A DNA stretch of 34,643 bases from Phycisphaerales bacterium (lineage in GTDB: Bacteria; Planctomycetota; Phycisphaerae; Phycisphaerales; UBA1924). The notes below the pieces were generated by a model. The model made no database searches. It saw only the letters and a program-made list of their open reading frames with translations, and had not been told where the DNA came from. The stretch is taken from positions 1 through 34,643 of the forward strand of contig JAFIFZ010000054.1 of NCBI GenBank assembly GCA_020831775.1, written 5' to 3'. Of this stretch, positions 15,781-24,573 are shown piece by piece. The translations under genes were made by a program, and so were the position numbers. The stretch's first letter is position 1, and every line of letters starts with the position of its first letter.

Positions 15781-16572
15781 TCAGGCGAGCGGGTCGTCGT
15801 TCGGCGCGGGGTTGGGGTGGAGGTCGAGGCGTCGGCGGACTCGGGCGATGCATTCGGCGGCTTCGTGCTCGGTGGGATCGCGCTCGAGGAGGTGGGGGAG
15901 GGCTGCATTTGCGGCGGCGTGGAAGAGCTCGTGGTGGATGTCGAGGCCCACGCCGAGGGGTTCGACGAAGAGGCTGAAGCACATGCGTTCGAGAGATTCG
16001 GCGCGTGTTCGGCGCGCGTGGCGGATCGCGACGGTGTCGATGATCGCCGGCTCGGGGTCTTCGCCCACGATGATGTTGGAGGGTTTGAGGTCGCGGTTGA
16101 AGAGGCCGGCCTTGGCGAGGCGTCCTGCGAGGTCGGCGGCTTTGGCGAAGAGGGCGGGGGCGTCGGCGTTCGGCTCGGCGAGGGCGTGGAGGAGGGTTCG
16201 GCCTTCAAGGGCGCGCATGGCGAGAAGGTCTGTCTCGGGGTGGTTCGCCGAGGCGGGGAGGCGTCCGAGGAGGAGGCAGGGGGCGGCGCGGAAGCCGCGG
16301 CGTTGGAGGCGGGCTGCGCCCTTCCACTGGTTGTCGAGGCGTGCGAGGCCGAGGCGTGAGCGGAGGCGTGCCGTGCGGGATGCGAGGTGGTGGGTCTTGA
16401 TGACGAGGTTCAGCGTGTCGGCGCTGGCGAGGGCGACGAGGCCGGCGTCGGTCTGCTTGATGATGACGCCGGAGGCGATGGCGTCGGTGAGTTGGGCGGG
16501 GGAGGGAGCGTCGTCGGCGCGGCGGCGGAGCTTAAGCTGGGAGAGATCGGGGCGCTCTGGCGTGTCGCCCAT
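15781..16572 (-). CDS. WaaP/Kdo-kinase-like protein kinase
   Basis: 263 residues, ATG 16572. Kinase-fold residues are visible: LVIK (Lys59, ATP-binding lysine), FNRDLKPSNIIV (catalytic Asp161 and metal-binding Asn166) and AIIDT (Asp179 in place of the DFG Asp). The compact size and RDLKPSNII with IIDT fit the lipopolysaccharide kinase (WaaP/Kdo kinase) branch, whose members phosphorylate heptose or Kdo sugars; a protein substrate is also possible. No membrane segment. Its Shine-Dalgarno GGAG overlaps the stop of the upstream AAA ATPase gene, leaving 3 bp between the coding regions, so the two are almost certainly translated together. Confidence 0.8.
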   Translation of the reverse strand: MGDTPERPDLSQLKLRRRADDAPSPAQLTDAIASGVIIKQTDAGLVALASADTLNLVIKTHHLASRTARLRSRLGLARLDNQWKGAARLQRRGFRAAPCLLLGRLPASANHPETDLLAMRALEGRTLLHALAEPNADAPALFAKAADLAGRLAKAGLFNRDLKPSNIIVGEDPEPAIIDTVAIRHARRTRAESLERMCFSLFVEPLGVGLDIHHELFHAAANAALPHLLERDPTEHEAAECIARVRRRLDLHPNPAPNDDPLA

Positions 16573-16575
16573 GGT

Positions 16576-18099
16576 TTACTCCGGGTGGTCTGCGGGGACG
16601 CAGCGGTCTTTGGCCCACTTTCTCAGGGCGTCGATGCGTTCGCGCATGGTGACCGAGAGGGGGTTGGTCTCTTTGACGGCCTTGACGATCCCGTCGGTGC
16701 TGAGGGGCTGGTTGTCGGCGAAGGCGGCGTGGAGTGCGGAGACGACGGCCTGCTCGATCTCGGCGCCGCTGAAGCCTCTGGAGACGGATGCGAGCTTGTC
16801 GGTGTTGAAGTCGGCGGGGTCTTTGCCGCGCTTTTTGATGTGGATCTCGAAGATGAGTTTGCGTGCTTCGGCGCCCGGGAGGTCGACGAAGAAGATCTCG
16901 TCGAAGCGTCCCTTGCGGAGGAGTTCGGGGGGGAGCGCGTCGATGTTGTTGGCGGTTGCGACAAGGAAGACGGGTTCGCGGTGCTCCTGCATCCAGGTGA
17001 GGAGCGCGCCGAACATGCGCTGGCTGAGGCCGCCGTCGGTGGAGTGTGTTGCGGCGGAGGCGAAGGCCTTTTCGATCTCGTCGATCCAGAGGACGATGGG
17101 GGACATGGCCTCGGCCTGCTGGAGGGCTTCTCTGAGTTTCTTTTCCGATTCGCCGATGAAGCGGTCGTAGAGGCCGCCGGGGTCCATGCGGAGGAGGGGG
17201 CGTTGCCATGCGGTGGCGATGGCTTTGGCGCAGAGGCTTTTGCCGGCGCCCTGGACGCCGAGGAGGAGGACGCCTCTGGGCGGGGTGAGGCCGTAGTCGG
17301 AAGCTGTTTCGGAGAAGGAGTTTTCGCGCTGGGCGAGCCAGCCCTTGAGGCGGTCGAGTCCGCCGATCTCGTCGAGGGATGCGGGGCTCTCGACGAATTC
17401 GAGCATGCCGCCGCCGGAGAGCATGCGTCTTTTGGACGCGAGGATGCGGTTGATGTCGTTGTCGGTGAGCTTTCTGTCGACGGCGACGGCCTCGTGGAGG
17501 ACGCGTTGGATCTGGCGTCTGCGCAGGCCCCGGAGGTTTTTGAGAACGATGTTCCAGGTGGTCCGGTTGATGTCGATCTGGATGGGTGTGCGTCTGTTGA
17601 TCTCGCGGAGAACGCTGCGGGCGATCTGCTCGATCTCGTCGGCGATGGGGAAGGAGATGTTGTGTCGAGTTGTGAGCGAGGCGACGGCGGGGTGGATCGA
17701 GTGGGCGTGGTCGATGAGGACGAGGTGGCTGGGGGTCTCTGAGGGGTCCTGGGCGTAGCGCTGGATGAGCTGGCGAGCGGCTCGCCTGGTGGTGGGGTCT
17801 TCGAGGTGGTCGCTGAGGTCGAGGAAGGCGGCGATGGTGGGCCGGTCGCGCATGCCGAGCCAGGCGAGGGCGGCGGCGGCGACGGTCGTGTCGGGGACGG
17901 CCTCGCCGGCGTCGACGATGCCGCAGTGGAGCCCGTCGACGGCGGACCATGTGTAGAAATCGGCTTCGACGCCGGTCATGGCGGCGCGGACGACTTCGAG
18001 GGCCTCGTTTTCGTCGTCTGTGGGAATCCAGACGGCGGGGTGCCTTGACTGGAGGAGTGCGTGGATGGCTTTGATGTCCGGGTGTTCGGTTTGCTTCAC
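16576..18099 (-). CDS. AAA ATPase (Ycf46-like)
   Basis: 507 residues, GTG start at 18099. The N-terminal 240 residues resemble a decayed or regulatory ATPase-like domain (HLVLIDHAHSI). The C-terminal AAA module is complete: Walker A GVQGAGKS (281-288), Walker B IVLWIDEIEKA (335-345), sensor ATANN (381-385) and arginine finger RKGRFDE (395-401). Size and layout resemble the Ycf46/Slr0374 group of AAA proteins, whose role is poorly defined. It is expected to form a ring and remodel a protein substrate. First gene of the minus-strand run with the WaaP-like kinase; the 3-bp spacing and shared Shine-Dalgarno suggest a working pair. Confidence 0.88.
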   Translation of the reverse strand: MKQTEHPDIKAIHALLQSRHPAVWIPTDDENEALEVVRAAMTGVEADFYTWSAVDGLHCGIVDAGEAVPDTTVAAAALAWLGMRDRPTIAAFLDLSDHLEDPTTRRAARQLIQRYAQDPSETPSHLVLIDHAHSIHPAVASLTTRHNISFPIADEIEQIARSVLREINRRTPIQIDINRTTWNIVLKNLRGLRRRQIQRVLHEAVAVDRKLTDNDINRILASKRRMLSGGGMLEFVESPASLDEIGGLDRLKGWLAQRENSFSETASDYGLTPPRGVLLLGVQGAGKSLCAKAIATAWQRPLLRMDPGGLYDRFIGESEKKLREALQQAEAMSPIVLWIDEIEKAFASAATHSTDGGLSQRMFGALLTWMQEHREPVFLVATANNIDALPPELLRKGRFDEIFFVDLPGAEARKLIFEIHIKKRGKDPADFNTDKLASVSRGFSGAEIEQAVVSALHAAFADNQPLSTDGIVKAVKETNPLSVTMRERIDALRKWAKDRCVPADHPE

Positions 18100-18494
18100 G
18101 GTCTCGGCCCGCTCTATCGGTCTGGAGTTATCGGTCTTTTCGGTGAATCATTCCCCTGATGCGGTGAGGGGGGTTGCGTCCGGCCGATCAGCGGGTACCT
18201 TACCACGGTGCCGTCCGGATCTTGTGCCGGTGAGTCCGCTGTGGGGTGGAACACCCCGGTGGGTCTGGCGTATTGGACGGTGAGGAGAGTGTGTGCGCCC
18301 ATCTGCCGCGGTTGAACGAAGGCGGCGTGGGTGGTTCATGAGGGTTTGGGGCGTGTGTTCGGGTGTTGGGTTGGGTGATGTGTTGGGGAGGGGCGGGTGT
18401 GTGATCCGGGCGTTGGGGATCTTGGGGCCTCGGATCTTGTGAGAGCGTTGGGTCAGTGCATCGCGGTGCAGAGATCGCGAGGAATGTGAAAACG
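18100..18494. other. 395-bp divergent intergenic region
   Basis: It lies between the AAA ATPase start (minus) and the metalloprotease start (plus), so it should contain promoters in both directions. I see no repeat module of the A-H set, no convincing -35/-10 pair and no gene. A short inverted pair GGGGTGGAACACCCC occurs near 18242-18256. Confidence 0.5.
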
Positions 18495-20351
18495 ATGAAG
18501 AAGTTCTCAACGAAGCGTGCGGTGCTCGCCTGCGCGGCGATCACGATGGCGGCGGGCTCAGCGTTCGGTGATCCAGCGATGGATCTGCTGATCGAGCGTG
18601 AGCTTCATGTGGACCGGTACGAGCTGGTCGATCTGGAGCTGCCAGGGGCGATCGGCAACGGGTTCACGGTGGGCCTGGATCTCGGCGGCGAGCTTGTGCA
18701 GGTGGAGATGCTGCCGTTTTCTGTGCGGTCTCCGTCGTTCCGCGTCCTGGTCGACGATGGGACGGAGATCCGCGAGGTGGATGCGCCCGAGTCCCGGACG
18801 CTGCGTGGTTTCGGCCTGACGCACCCGGATGTGGTTTCGGCCGCGTCGCTCTCTGATACCGGACTGACTGGGCTGTTCATCGTTCCGGGTCCGGGCGGCG
18901 AGGGCGGGACGACCTGGGTGGTGCAGCCGCTGCTTGATCTGACCGACGAGGCGCCGTTCGGTCGTCATGTGCTGTATCGCGCCGACGACACATTCGAGCT
19001 TCCTTACAAGTGCGGAGTGGACCACGAGAACCCTGAGGAGTTCATGCCGCACAGGCTGGCGCACCAGGACGCGGCTCAGCCGGAATCTCCCGAGCCTCAG
19101 CCCGAGACGCCGATGCCGCGGAGCGGGATGCTGCTTGCGGACATCGCGTACGACTTTGACTTCCAGGGTTACCAGTGGGCGGGATCGAGCGTGAGCGAGT
19201 CTGTCGCGCGGACCGAGGCGATCCAGAACGCGGTGACGCTGATCTACGAGCGTGACACGGACATCACCTACGACATCACCGAGATCATCGTGCGGACGAG
19301 CTCTGCTTCGAACCCGTACACGACGAACAACGCGGGCAATCTGCTGGTCCAGTTCCGCAACCACTGGAACGGCAACCACAACAGCGTGCCGCGGGATGTG
19401 GCGCACCTGCTGACTGGCCGGAACACGGGCGGTACGCTGGGTGTTGCGTATCTCGGCGTGATCTGCCAGCGGAACTCGGCGTACGGTCTGAGCCGGCTGA
19501 CCTGGACGAACAACTTTAACCTGCGGATCTCGGTTGTTGCGCACGAGCTTGGCCACAACTGGAACGCGCCGCACTGCAACGGCGCCTCGCCCTGCAACAT
19601 CATGTGCTCGGGCATCAACGGGTGCAACGGCGTGGGTCTGCCGAACTTCGCGCCCGTGAGCGTGAACACGATCACAAGCTTCCGCAACACACGGACCTGC
19701 CTGACGCCGACGGGGCCGGTGGCGCCGACCTCGCTGCCGATCACCGACACTTTCCCCGCGGGGAGCCTGAACCCGTCGGTGTGGGGCGACTTCGAGGGCG
19801 CGAGCATTGTCTTCCCGCTGGGCGCGACGCCTCCGGCGGGCTCGACGGTGATGCGTCTGACCTTGAACCAGTTCGCCGAGACGGTGCCTCTGGCGCTCGA
19901 GTCTGCCGGCACGGATGTGGTGGTCGAGTTTGCCTGGTCGAGCTTCTCGATGGAGGCGGGCAAGTCGCTGCGTGTCGATGTGTCTGACAGCAGCGGGAAC
20001 TTCACCGAGATCGGGGCGATCGTCGCCGACGGGAGCTTCCCCAGCGCGTACACCTACGAGTCGTTTGCGATCCCCGCCAACCTGCTGAACGACGGCGGGA
20101 CGGTGCGGTTCAGGGCGCAGGTCGCCGACACGAGCGATGTGTGGTATGTCGATGACCTGTACATCGGCGAGCCGGTGACGCCCGCGTGCCCGCCCGACCT
20201 CAACGGCGACGGCGTGGTTGACGCTGACGACTTCTTCCTGTTCCTGCAGCTCTTTGCGGCCGGTGATCCGGCGGCGGACTTCAACAACGACGGCGTGATC
20301 GACGCCGACGACTTCTTCGCGTTCCTGGGCGCGTTTGCCGCGGGTTGCTGA
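18495..20351 (+). CDS. secreted M12-like metalloprotease with GC-type dockerin tail
   Basis: 618 residues; ATG 18495, as an upstream frame from 18456 precedes the signal peptide MKKFSTKRAVLACAAITMAA. A propeptide-like region (26-210) contains a possible cysteine switch (YKCGVD). The metalloprotease domain (about 212-403) has HELGHNWNAPH (350-360), a zinc-binding HExxHxxxxxH motif in which the usual Gly is Asn, and a Met-turn CNIM (367-370), as in M12B/reprolysin-like enzymes. A beta-rich domain (about 415-560) follows. The C-terminus has two calcium-loop repeats, DLNGDGVVDADDFF and DFNNDGVIDADDFFAF, ending AAGC, the planctomycete GC-type dockerin thought to anchor or sort exported proteins. 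The next gene carries the same tail. Confidence 0.88.
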   Translation: MKKFSTKRAVLACAAITMAAGSAFGDPAMDLLIERELHVDRYELVDLELPGAIGNGFTVGLDLGGELVQVEMLPFSVRSPSFRVLVDDGTEIREVDAPESRTLRGFGLTHPDVVSAASLSDTGLTGLFIVPGPGGEGGTTWVVQPLLDLTDEAPFGRHVLYRADDTFELPYKCGVDHENPEEFMPHRLAHQDAAQPESPEPQPETPMPRSGMLLADIAYDFDFQGYQWAGSSVSESVARTEAIQNAVTLIYERDTDITYDITEIIVRTSSASNPYTTNNAGNLLVQFRNHWNGNHNSVPRDVAHLLTGRNTGGTLGVAYLGVICQRNSAYGLSRLTWTNNFNLRISVVAHELGHNWNAPHCNGASPCNIMCSGINGCNGVGLPNFAPVSVNTITSFRNTRTCLTPTGPVAPTSLPITDTFPAGSLNPSVWGDFEGASIVFPLGATPPAGSTVMRLTLNQFAETVPLALESAGTDVVVEFAWSSFSMEAGKSLRVDVSDSSGNFTEIGAIVADGSFPSAYTYESFAIPANLLNDGGTVRFRAQVADTSDVWYVDDLYIGEPVTPACPPDLNGDGVVDADDFFLFLQLFAAGDPAADFNNDGVIDADDFFAFLGAFAAGC

Positions 20352-20380
20352 GGCAGGCCCGGGCTTTGAGTTGGCGAACC

Positions 20381-20410
20381 CGTCGCGGGGGTGGAAACGC
20401 CCCCGCGACG
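20381..20410 (+). other. perfect stem-loop before the second protease gene
   Basis: An 11-bp perfect stem, CGTCGCGGGGG with CCCCCGCGACG, around an 8-base loop TGGAAACG. It is followed by CTTTGATAAGGAG, where AAGGAG is the Shine-Dalgarno of the protease at 20431. No U-run follows, so a classical terminator is unlikely. It could be an RNA-processing or stability element separating expression of the two protease genes. Confidence 0.75.
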
Positions 20411-20430
20411 CTTTGATAAGGAGACACCCG

Positions 20431-22350
20431 ATGCGGCGCGGTCATTGCGGGCTGGTGCTTTTGATGGCGTGCGGGCTGGCGTGCGGGGGTGCGCATGCCG
20501 CCGATGGCGTTGCGCCGGCGCCGATCGATGTCGCGACGGGTGTGGGCGACGGGGTGGAGCGGCTGTTCATCGAGACGCCCGATGCGTTGGCTTCGATGGC
20601 GACGCGGGAGGACGGGCTCGACGGGTTTTTGCTCTATGCGCGGGTGATCGCAAAGGCCGAGGCCGGTGTGCTGCGTGCGGTGCTCGGCGCGGGCGCGGCG
20701 ATGGAGCCTGTTGCCGGCTCGCCGGGGTACTGGCTCGTTGAGGCGGCGAGCGTGGCGGACGCGGTGTCGCTGGCGTTTGCGCTGCAGGCGACGCCGGGCG
20801 TGGGCGAGGCGTTTGTTGACATCGAGCGGCCGACGGCGCTGCGGAGCGTCCCGAACGACCCGCTGTTTCCGAGTCAATGGCACCTGCGGAACACGCAGGT
20901 GGTCGGGGCGGACGCGAACATCGTGGGCGCGTGGGGCTTGGGGTACACGGGGCAGGGCGTGACCGTCGGCGTGATCGACGGCGGGGTCATGCAGACGGGG
21001 CATCCGGACCTTGCGGCGAACTTTGTCCCGGCCGCGTCGATCACTTCGGGGACTTATGTCGGCGGGCACGCGACGAATGTCGCGGGTGTTGTGGGGGCGG
21101 TTGGGGATAACGGGATCGGCGTGACGGGCGCGGCTTACAACGCGGGGCTCGGCGTGATGTCGTTCGGCAGCGCGTCGCAGAACGCCACGGCGTTCAGCCA
21201 CCGCAACGACCTGATCTCGATCAAGAACAACTCGTGGGGCCCGCCCGACAACGGGCGCCTGGGCTTCTGGACGAATGTCGAGGCGAACGCGATCCGCAAC
21301 GCGGTGAACAACGGGCGAGGCGGGCTCGGCGTCGTGTTCGTGTGGGCGGGGGGCAACGGGGGGACGGTCGACCGCGTGGATTACGACAACTACGCGTCGA
21401 GCCGGTACACGATCGCGGTGGGGGCGATCAACGACCTTGATCGGCGTGCGTCGTATTCGGAGCGGGGCTCGTCGCTGCTGGTCGGGTCGCACTCTCACGA
21501 CACGGGGCGTCGGCACATCTGGACGACGGATCGAACTGGCAATTACACCAATAACTTCGGCGGGACGAGTTCGTCGGCCCCGCTGGCGGCGGGTGTTGTG
21601 GCGCTGATGCTGGAGGCGAACCCGCAGCTTGGCTGGCGCGATGTGCAGCATGTGCTTGTTGAGTCGGCGCGGAAGGTGCACCCGGCCTCGCCCCAGTGGC
21701 AGGTCAACGGGGCGGGGTACGACATCAACTACGACTTCGGGTTCGGCGCTGTCGACGCGACGGCGGCGGTGACGCTGGCCGAGCAGTGGACGCTTGTGGG
21801 CGAGGAGATCTCGGCGACGACGGGGGCCGTGCAGGTGGGCGTGACGCTGCCCGACAACGACCCGGCCGGGCACAGCGTGACGGTGGCGATGGGCGATCGC
21901 GTGCGGATCGAGCATGTCGAGCTGGTGCTGAACGCGACGACGGCGCATGTGGGCGACCTGCGTGTGCGGATCACCTCGCCGGATGGGACCGAGTCGCTGC
22001 TGGCTGTGCCGCGGAGCGATTCGACAAGCAACTACAGCAACTTCGTGTTCACGAGCGTGCGCCACTGGGGCGAGCTGTCCGAGGGCGACTGGACGGTGCA
22101 CATCGCCGACGAGCGGCCGAGCAACATCGCGACCTGGAACAGCTTCGAGCTGCGGGTGTACGGGACGGACCCGGCGGAGGCGTGCCGCGCTGATATCAAC
22201 GGCGACGGCGTGCTGGACGCGGACGACTTCTTCGCGTTCTTGAGTCTGTTTGCGGCGGGTGATGCCGCGGCGGACTTCAACGGGGACGGGGTGATCGACG
22301 CGGATGATTTCTTCGCGTTCTTGACGGCGTTTGCGGCGGGGTGTCCGTAA
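20431..22350 (+). CDS. secreted kexin-like subtilase with P domain and GC-type dockerin
   Basis: 639 residues; ATG 20431 with AAGGAG 7 bases upstream. Signal peptide 1-23 (LLMACGLACGGAHAA). Peptidase S8 domain: Asp183 in VGVIDGG, His213 in GGHATNVAG, oxyanion Asn309 in WAGGNGG and Ser380 in GGTSSSAPLAAGV, the last strongly kexin-like. The His motif is unusual, HATNVAG where HGTxVAG is expected. A P domain (about 465-580; VELVLNATTAHVGDLRVRI, GDWTVHIAD) follows, as in proprotein convertases. Two calcium loops, DINGDGVLDADDF and DFNGDGVIDADDF, end in AAGCP. Probably a cell-surface or secreted protease, cotranscribed with or just after the metalloprotease 79 bp upstream. Confidence 0.92.
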   Translation: MRRGHCGLVLLMACGLACGGAHAADGVAPAPIDVATGVGDGVERLFIETPDALASMATREDGLDGFLLYARVIAKAEAGVLRAVLGAGAAMEPVAGSPGYWLVEAASVADAVSLAFALQATPGVGEAFVDIERPTALRSVPNDPLFPSQWHLRNTQVVGADANIVGAWGLGYTGQGVTVGVIDGGVMQTGHPDLAANFVPAASITSGTYVGGHATNVAGVVGAVGDNGIGVTGAAYNAGLGVMSFGSASQNATAFSHRNDLISIKNNSWGPPDNGRLGFWTNVEANAIRNAVNNGRGGLGVVFVWAGGNGGTVDRVDYDNYASSRYTIAVGAINDLDRRASYSERGSSLLVGSHSHDTGRRHIWTTDRTGNYTNNFGGTSSSAPLAAGVVALMLEANPQLGWRDVQHVLVESARKVHPASPQWQVNGAGYDINYDFGFGAVDATAAVTLAEQWTLVGEEISATTGAVQVGVTLPDNDPAGHSVTVAMGDRVRIEHVELVLNATTAHVGDLRVRITSPDGTESLLAVPRSDSTSNYSNFVFTSVRHWGELSEGDWTVHIADERPSNIATWNSFELRVYGTDPAEACRADINGDGVLDADDFFAFLSLFAAGDAAADFNGDGVIDADDFFAFLTAFAAGCP

Positions 22351-22374
22351 GTCCGCGCGGGTCGTTGTCCGATC

Positions 22375-22721
22375 GTGCCACCGACCTCTGCAAGAGGTCG
22401 GTGCTCCAAGTTGCGCGAAGGCGCTTGCCGGCACGCCGTGGTCAGCGATCATCAAGTCTGTCCGCCCCGAAGGGGCGGAGGATCGTTGAACTTATCTGTC
22501 GCGGGGATGATCGGATCGAGTACGAGATCGGTTCCTTCGCCCTTTCAGGGCTCGGGTGTGATTGGCGGGCTGTCCACGGGTGGCGCTTCGCGTGATGCTG
22601 CGCATCGCGCGTGCGCTCTACCCGTGGCAAGGATCCGGTGCTCCTTCGGAGCGGTGGGGCGGAAGATCGTTGATCTGTCAATGACAGGAAACACTGGCGG
22701 GCGAGCCGCCAGTGCCACAGG
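22375..22721. repeat. composite repeat array (A, two hairpins, G, GCTCC hairpin, B)
   Basis: This occupies the 410-bp gap at 22351-22760. Module A (22375-22407, GTGCCACCGACCTC...GAGGTCGGTGCTCC); hairpin CCGCCCCGAAGGGGCGG (about 22462-22478); hairpin GCCCTTTCAGGGC (about 22540-22552); module G (22574-22635); CTCCTTCGGAG hairpin (about 22641-22651); module B (22689-22721, ACACTGGCGGGC...GCCGCCAGTGCCACAGG). GATCGTTGA occurs both after the first hairpin and after the last, suggesting internal duplication. No gene seen. Confidence 0.85.
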
Positions 22722-22760
22722 TCTTTTGTCGTTCTGTGTATCGCTGCCGATGGTCGTGAA

Positions 22761-24284
22761 TCAAGAGAACAGCACGAAGTACATCGCGAGCAGGACGAGG
22801 CTGTTGTGGATGAAGTGGGCGGTCATCGAGGCGATGATCGAGTTGCGCCATTCGCGGAGCAGGGCGAAGGTGACGGCGAGGGCTGTCAGGACGGGCACTG
22901 CTGTCGGGCCGTAGGCGTGCACGAGCGTGAAGACGAGTCCGACGACGATCGCGGAGAAGACGACTCTGAAGCGTGCGCGGAGGTGGCGGTACATGCCGCC
23001 GCGGAAGACGAGCTCTTCGACGACCGGGGCCCAGAGCGTCGCGAGGGAGAAGAGCAGGAGCAGTTCGAGGAAGCCCGCCTGGGCGATCCGGTCGGCGATG
23101 GGGTTGTGGACATTGGGCGGCTCGCCGACGACGGCGTTCCACAGGTTCATGATGACGAGCGAGAGGAGCATGCCGGCGAGCAGGAGGGGGATGCCGGCGA
23201 GGTAGCCGAAGACGCCGCAGAGGACCTCGCGCGTGACGCCGCGGGGTGCGATGAGTCCGAGGTCGTGTCGGACGCGGGCCCAGGGGACGCCTCGGTAGAC
23301 GGGCCAGAGGACGACCAGGAGCAGCGACCACTGCAAGACGGCGGCGCCGATCACGGGCACCTGCACGCCGATCGCGGTGATGATGTAGACCACCAGCCCG
23401 ACCGCCATGAACCCCGCGAGGAAGAGCGGCAGCATTTCGAGGTAGACGCTCCCGCCCGGCGCGGGCGGCACAAACCTCGGCGCGAGCTTGCCCTTGGCGA
23501 ACAGGTACAGGGCGATGAGGAAGCAGAGCAGGCCCAGGCCAGCGAGGCCGACCATCGCGGCGCCGGCTGAGAGCAGGCGTGTCGCGAAGCTCCGCGCGTC
23601 TTTGAGGAGTTCGGCGCGGGCCGCGGCGTCGTCGGGCTCGCCGATCACCATCGCCAGCGAGGCGAACCAGGCGTGGCGTTCGTTGAGGCGTTCGAGGTCG
23701 TCGGGGTGCACGCGGGTGACGCCCTCGCCCCAGATCAGGTCGACGGTCTCGATGTCGGCCAGGAGATCGGACTGGGCGTCGTCTTCGGGGTCGAGGGAGC
23801 GGCGGAGGCGGGCGAGGTCCTGATCGGCCGCGGAGATGCCCTCGAGCTCGGCCTTGAGGATCAGCAGGCGGAGCTGGTCCTGCTCCGGGGCGTCCTGGTC
23901 GATCTCGGGGATGAGCATGGCGTCGGCGAAGCCGGGCTCCAGGCCCCAGCGGCTGAAGAGCTCGCGCAGGCCGATCGTGGCCCGGGCGCCGGTGACCAGG
24001 GCGTCGCCCGGGCCGGGGGCTGTGAACTCGGCGGCTTCGGCGGGCTCGGGCGAGCCGAAGATCGCCTCGTAGTTCTGCATCCACGCGACCAGCAGAAAGA
24101 GGACCAGCGCGAGCCAGAAGGTGATCCGGCGGCTGCGGGGCGTGCCCGGGTCTGGCCTGCGGGCGGGGGCCCCCGGTTGGGGGTCGGCCCGGGCTGGCCG
24201 GGGTGGGTGGGCGGGGGGGTGGTGGGGGTGGGGGGTGGGGGGGGGGGGGGGGGGGGGGGGGGCGCGGGTGGGGTGGTGGTCCAT
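22761..24284 (-). CDS. CPBP-family intramembrane metalloprotease with polyproline N-terminus
   Basis: 507 residues from ATG 24284; an in-frame GTG at 24308 is possible. Residues 8-50 are almost all Pro, His, Arg and Ala, partly encoded by a 26-base C run. One membrane segment (about 53-70) and a soluble region of about 180 residues precede some seven membrane helices. The C-terminal CPBP (Abi/CaaX-like) motifs are present: EELVFRGG with Glu423-Glu424 and Arg428, TLVH with His456, and HFIHN with His490 and Asn494. Such proteases cleave within membranes; substrates are unknown here. It is convergent with the subtilase gene, separated by the repeat array. Confidence 0.88.
   Translation of the reverse strand: MDHHPTRAPPPPPPPPTPHPHHPPAHPPRPARADPQPGAPARRPDPGTPRSRRITFWLALVLFLLVAWMQNYEAIFGSPEPAEAAEFTAPGPGDALVTGARATIGLRELFSRWGLEPGFADAMLIPEIDQDAPEQDQLRLLILKAELEGISAADQDLARLRRSLDPEDDAQSDLLADIETVDLIWGEGVTRVHPDDLERLNERHAWFASLAMVIGEPDDAAARAELLKDARSFATRLLSAGAAMVGLAGLGLLCFLIALYLFAKGKLAPRFVPPAPGGSVYLEMLPLFLAGFMAVGLVVYIITAIGVQVPVIGAAVLQWSLLLVVLWPVYRGVPWARVRHDLGLIAPRGVTREVLCGVFGYLAGIPLLLAGMLLSLVIMNLWNAVVGEPPNVHNPIADRIAQAGFLELLLLFSLATLWAPVVEELVFRGGMYRHLRARFRVVFSAIVVGLVFTLVHAYGPTAVPVLTALAVTFALLREWRNSIIASMTAHFIHNSLVLLAMYFVLFS
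24237..24262. repeat. 26-base poly-G tract within CPBP gene
   Basis: Twenty-six consecutive G on the plus strand (C on the coding strand), encoding the prolines just after the start of the CPBP protease. One-base changes would shift the reading frame of the whole protein. It may be a slippage-prone phase-variable tract or a sequencing artefact. Confidence 0.9.
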
Positions 24285-24358
24285 GGGTGTATGAGCGGCC
24301 CCGAACACGGCCGGGGCCAGCGGGAGGGGGTTTCAGGAGGCCAGCGTTCGCCACGACC

Positions 24359-24449
24359 GACCGTGGCACAGGCGTCCCCGCCTGTGCGGAAGCGCAGTCG
24401 TTGATCGCCGGCAGGATGTTCGCCCGGGCGGGACGCCCGGGCCACGGTC
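24359..24449. repeat. 91-bp inverted-repeat element E, copy 1
   Basis: Terminal inverted repeats GACCGTGGC (24359-24367) and GCCACGGTC (24441-24449) enclose two inner palindromes, CACAGGCG...CGCCTGTG and GCCCGGGCGGGACGCCCGGGC. Same length and nearly the same sequence as 26455-26545 and 27558-27648. The structure resembles a miniature inverted-repeat element. No clear target-site duplication. Confidence 0.88.
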
Positions 24450-24573
24450 GTTTGCGTTGAAACGGTTGGCGAATTTGGTCTTGCGTGGAGCTGCGGCCGG
24501 CGGTACTGTACGGCGAATGATCGCCGCTGTTGTGCGGCGGGTTTCTGAATCAGACAGCACCAGGGGACGAGTG

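Noticed and set aside
20281-22455. 724-residue minus-strand frame opposite the subtilase, rich in Arg, Val and His
   Set aside because: It is the antisense of a gene with a complete catalytic triad, P domain and dockerin, and its composition is typical of reversed GC-rich codons.
22678-24369. 563-residue frame overlapping the CPBP gene on the same strand
   Set aside because: It is an out-of-frame reading of the CPBP gene, rich in Arg and Pro, without membrane helices or motifs.
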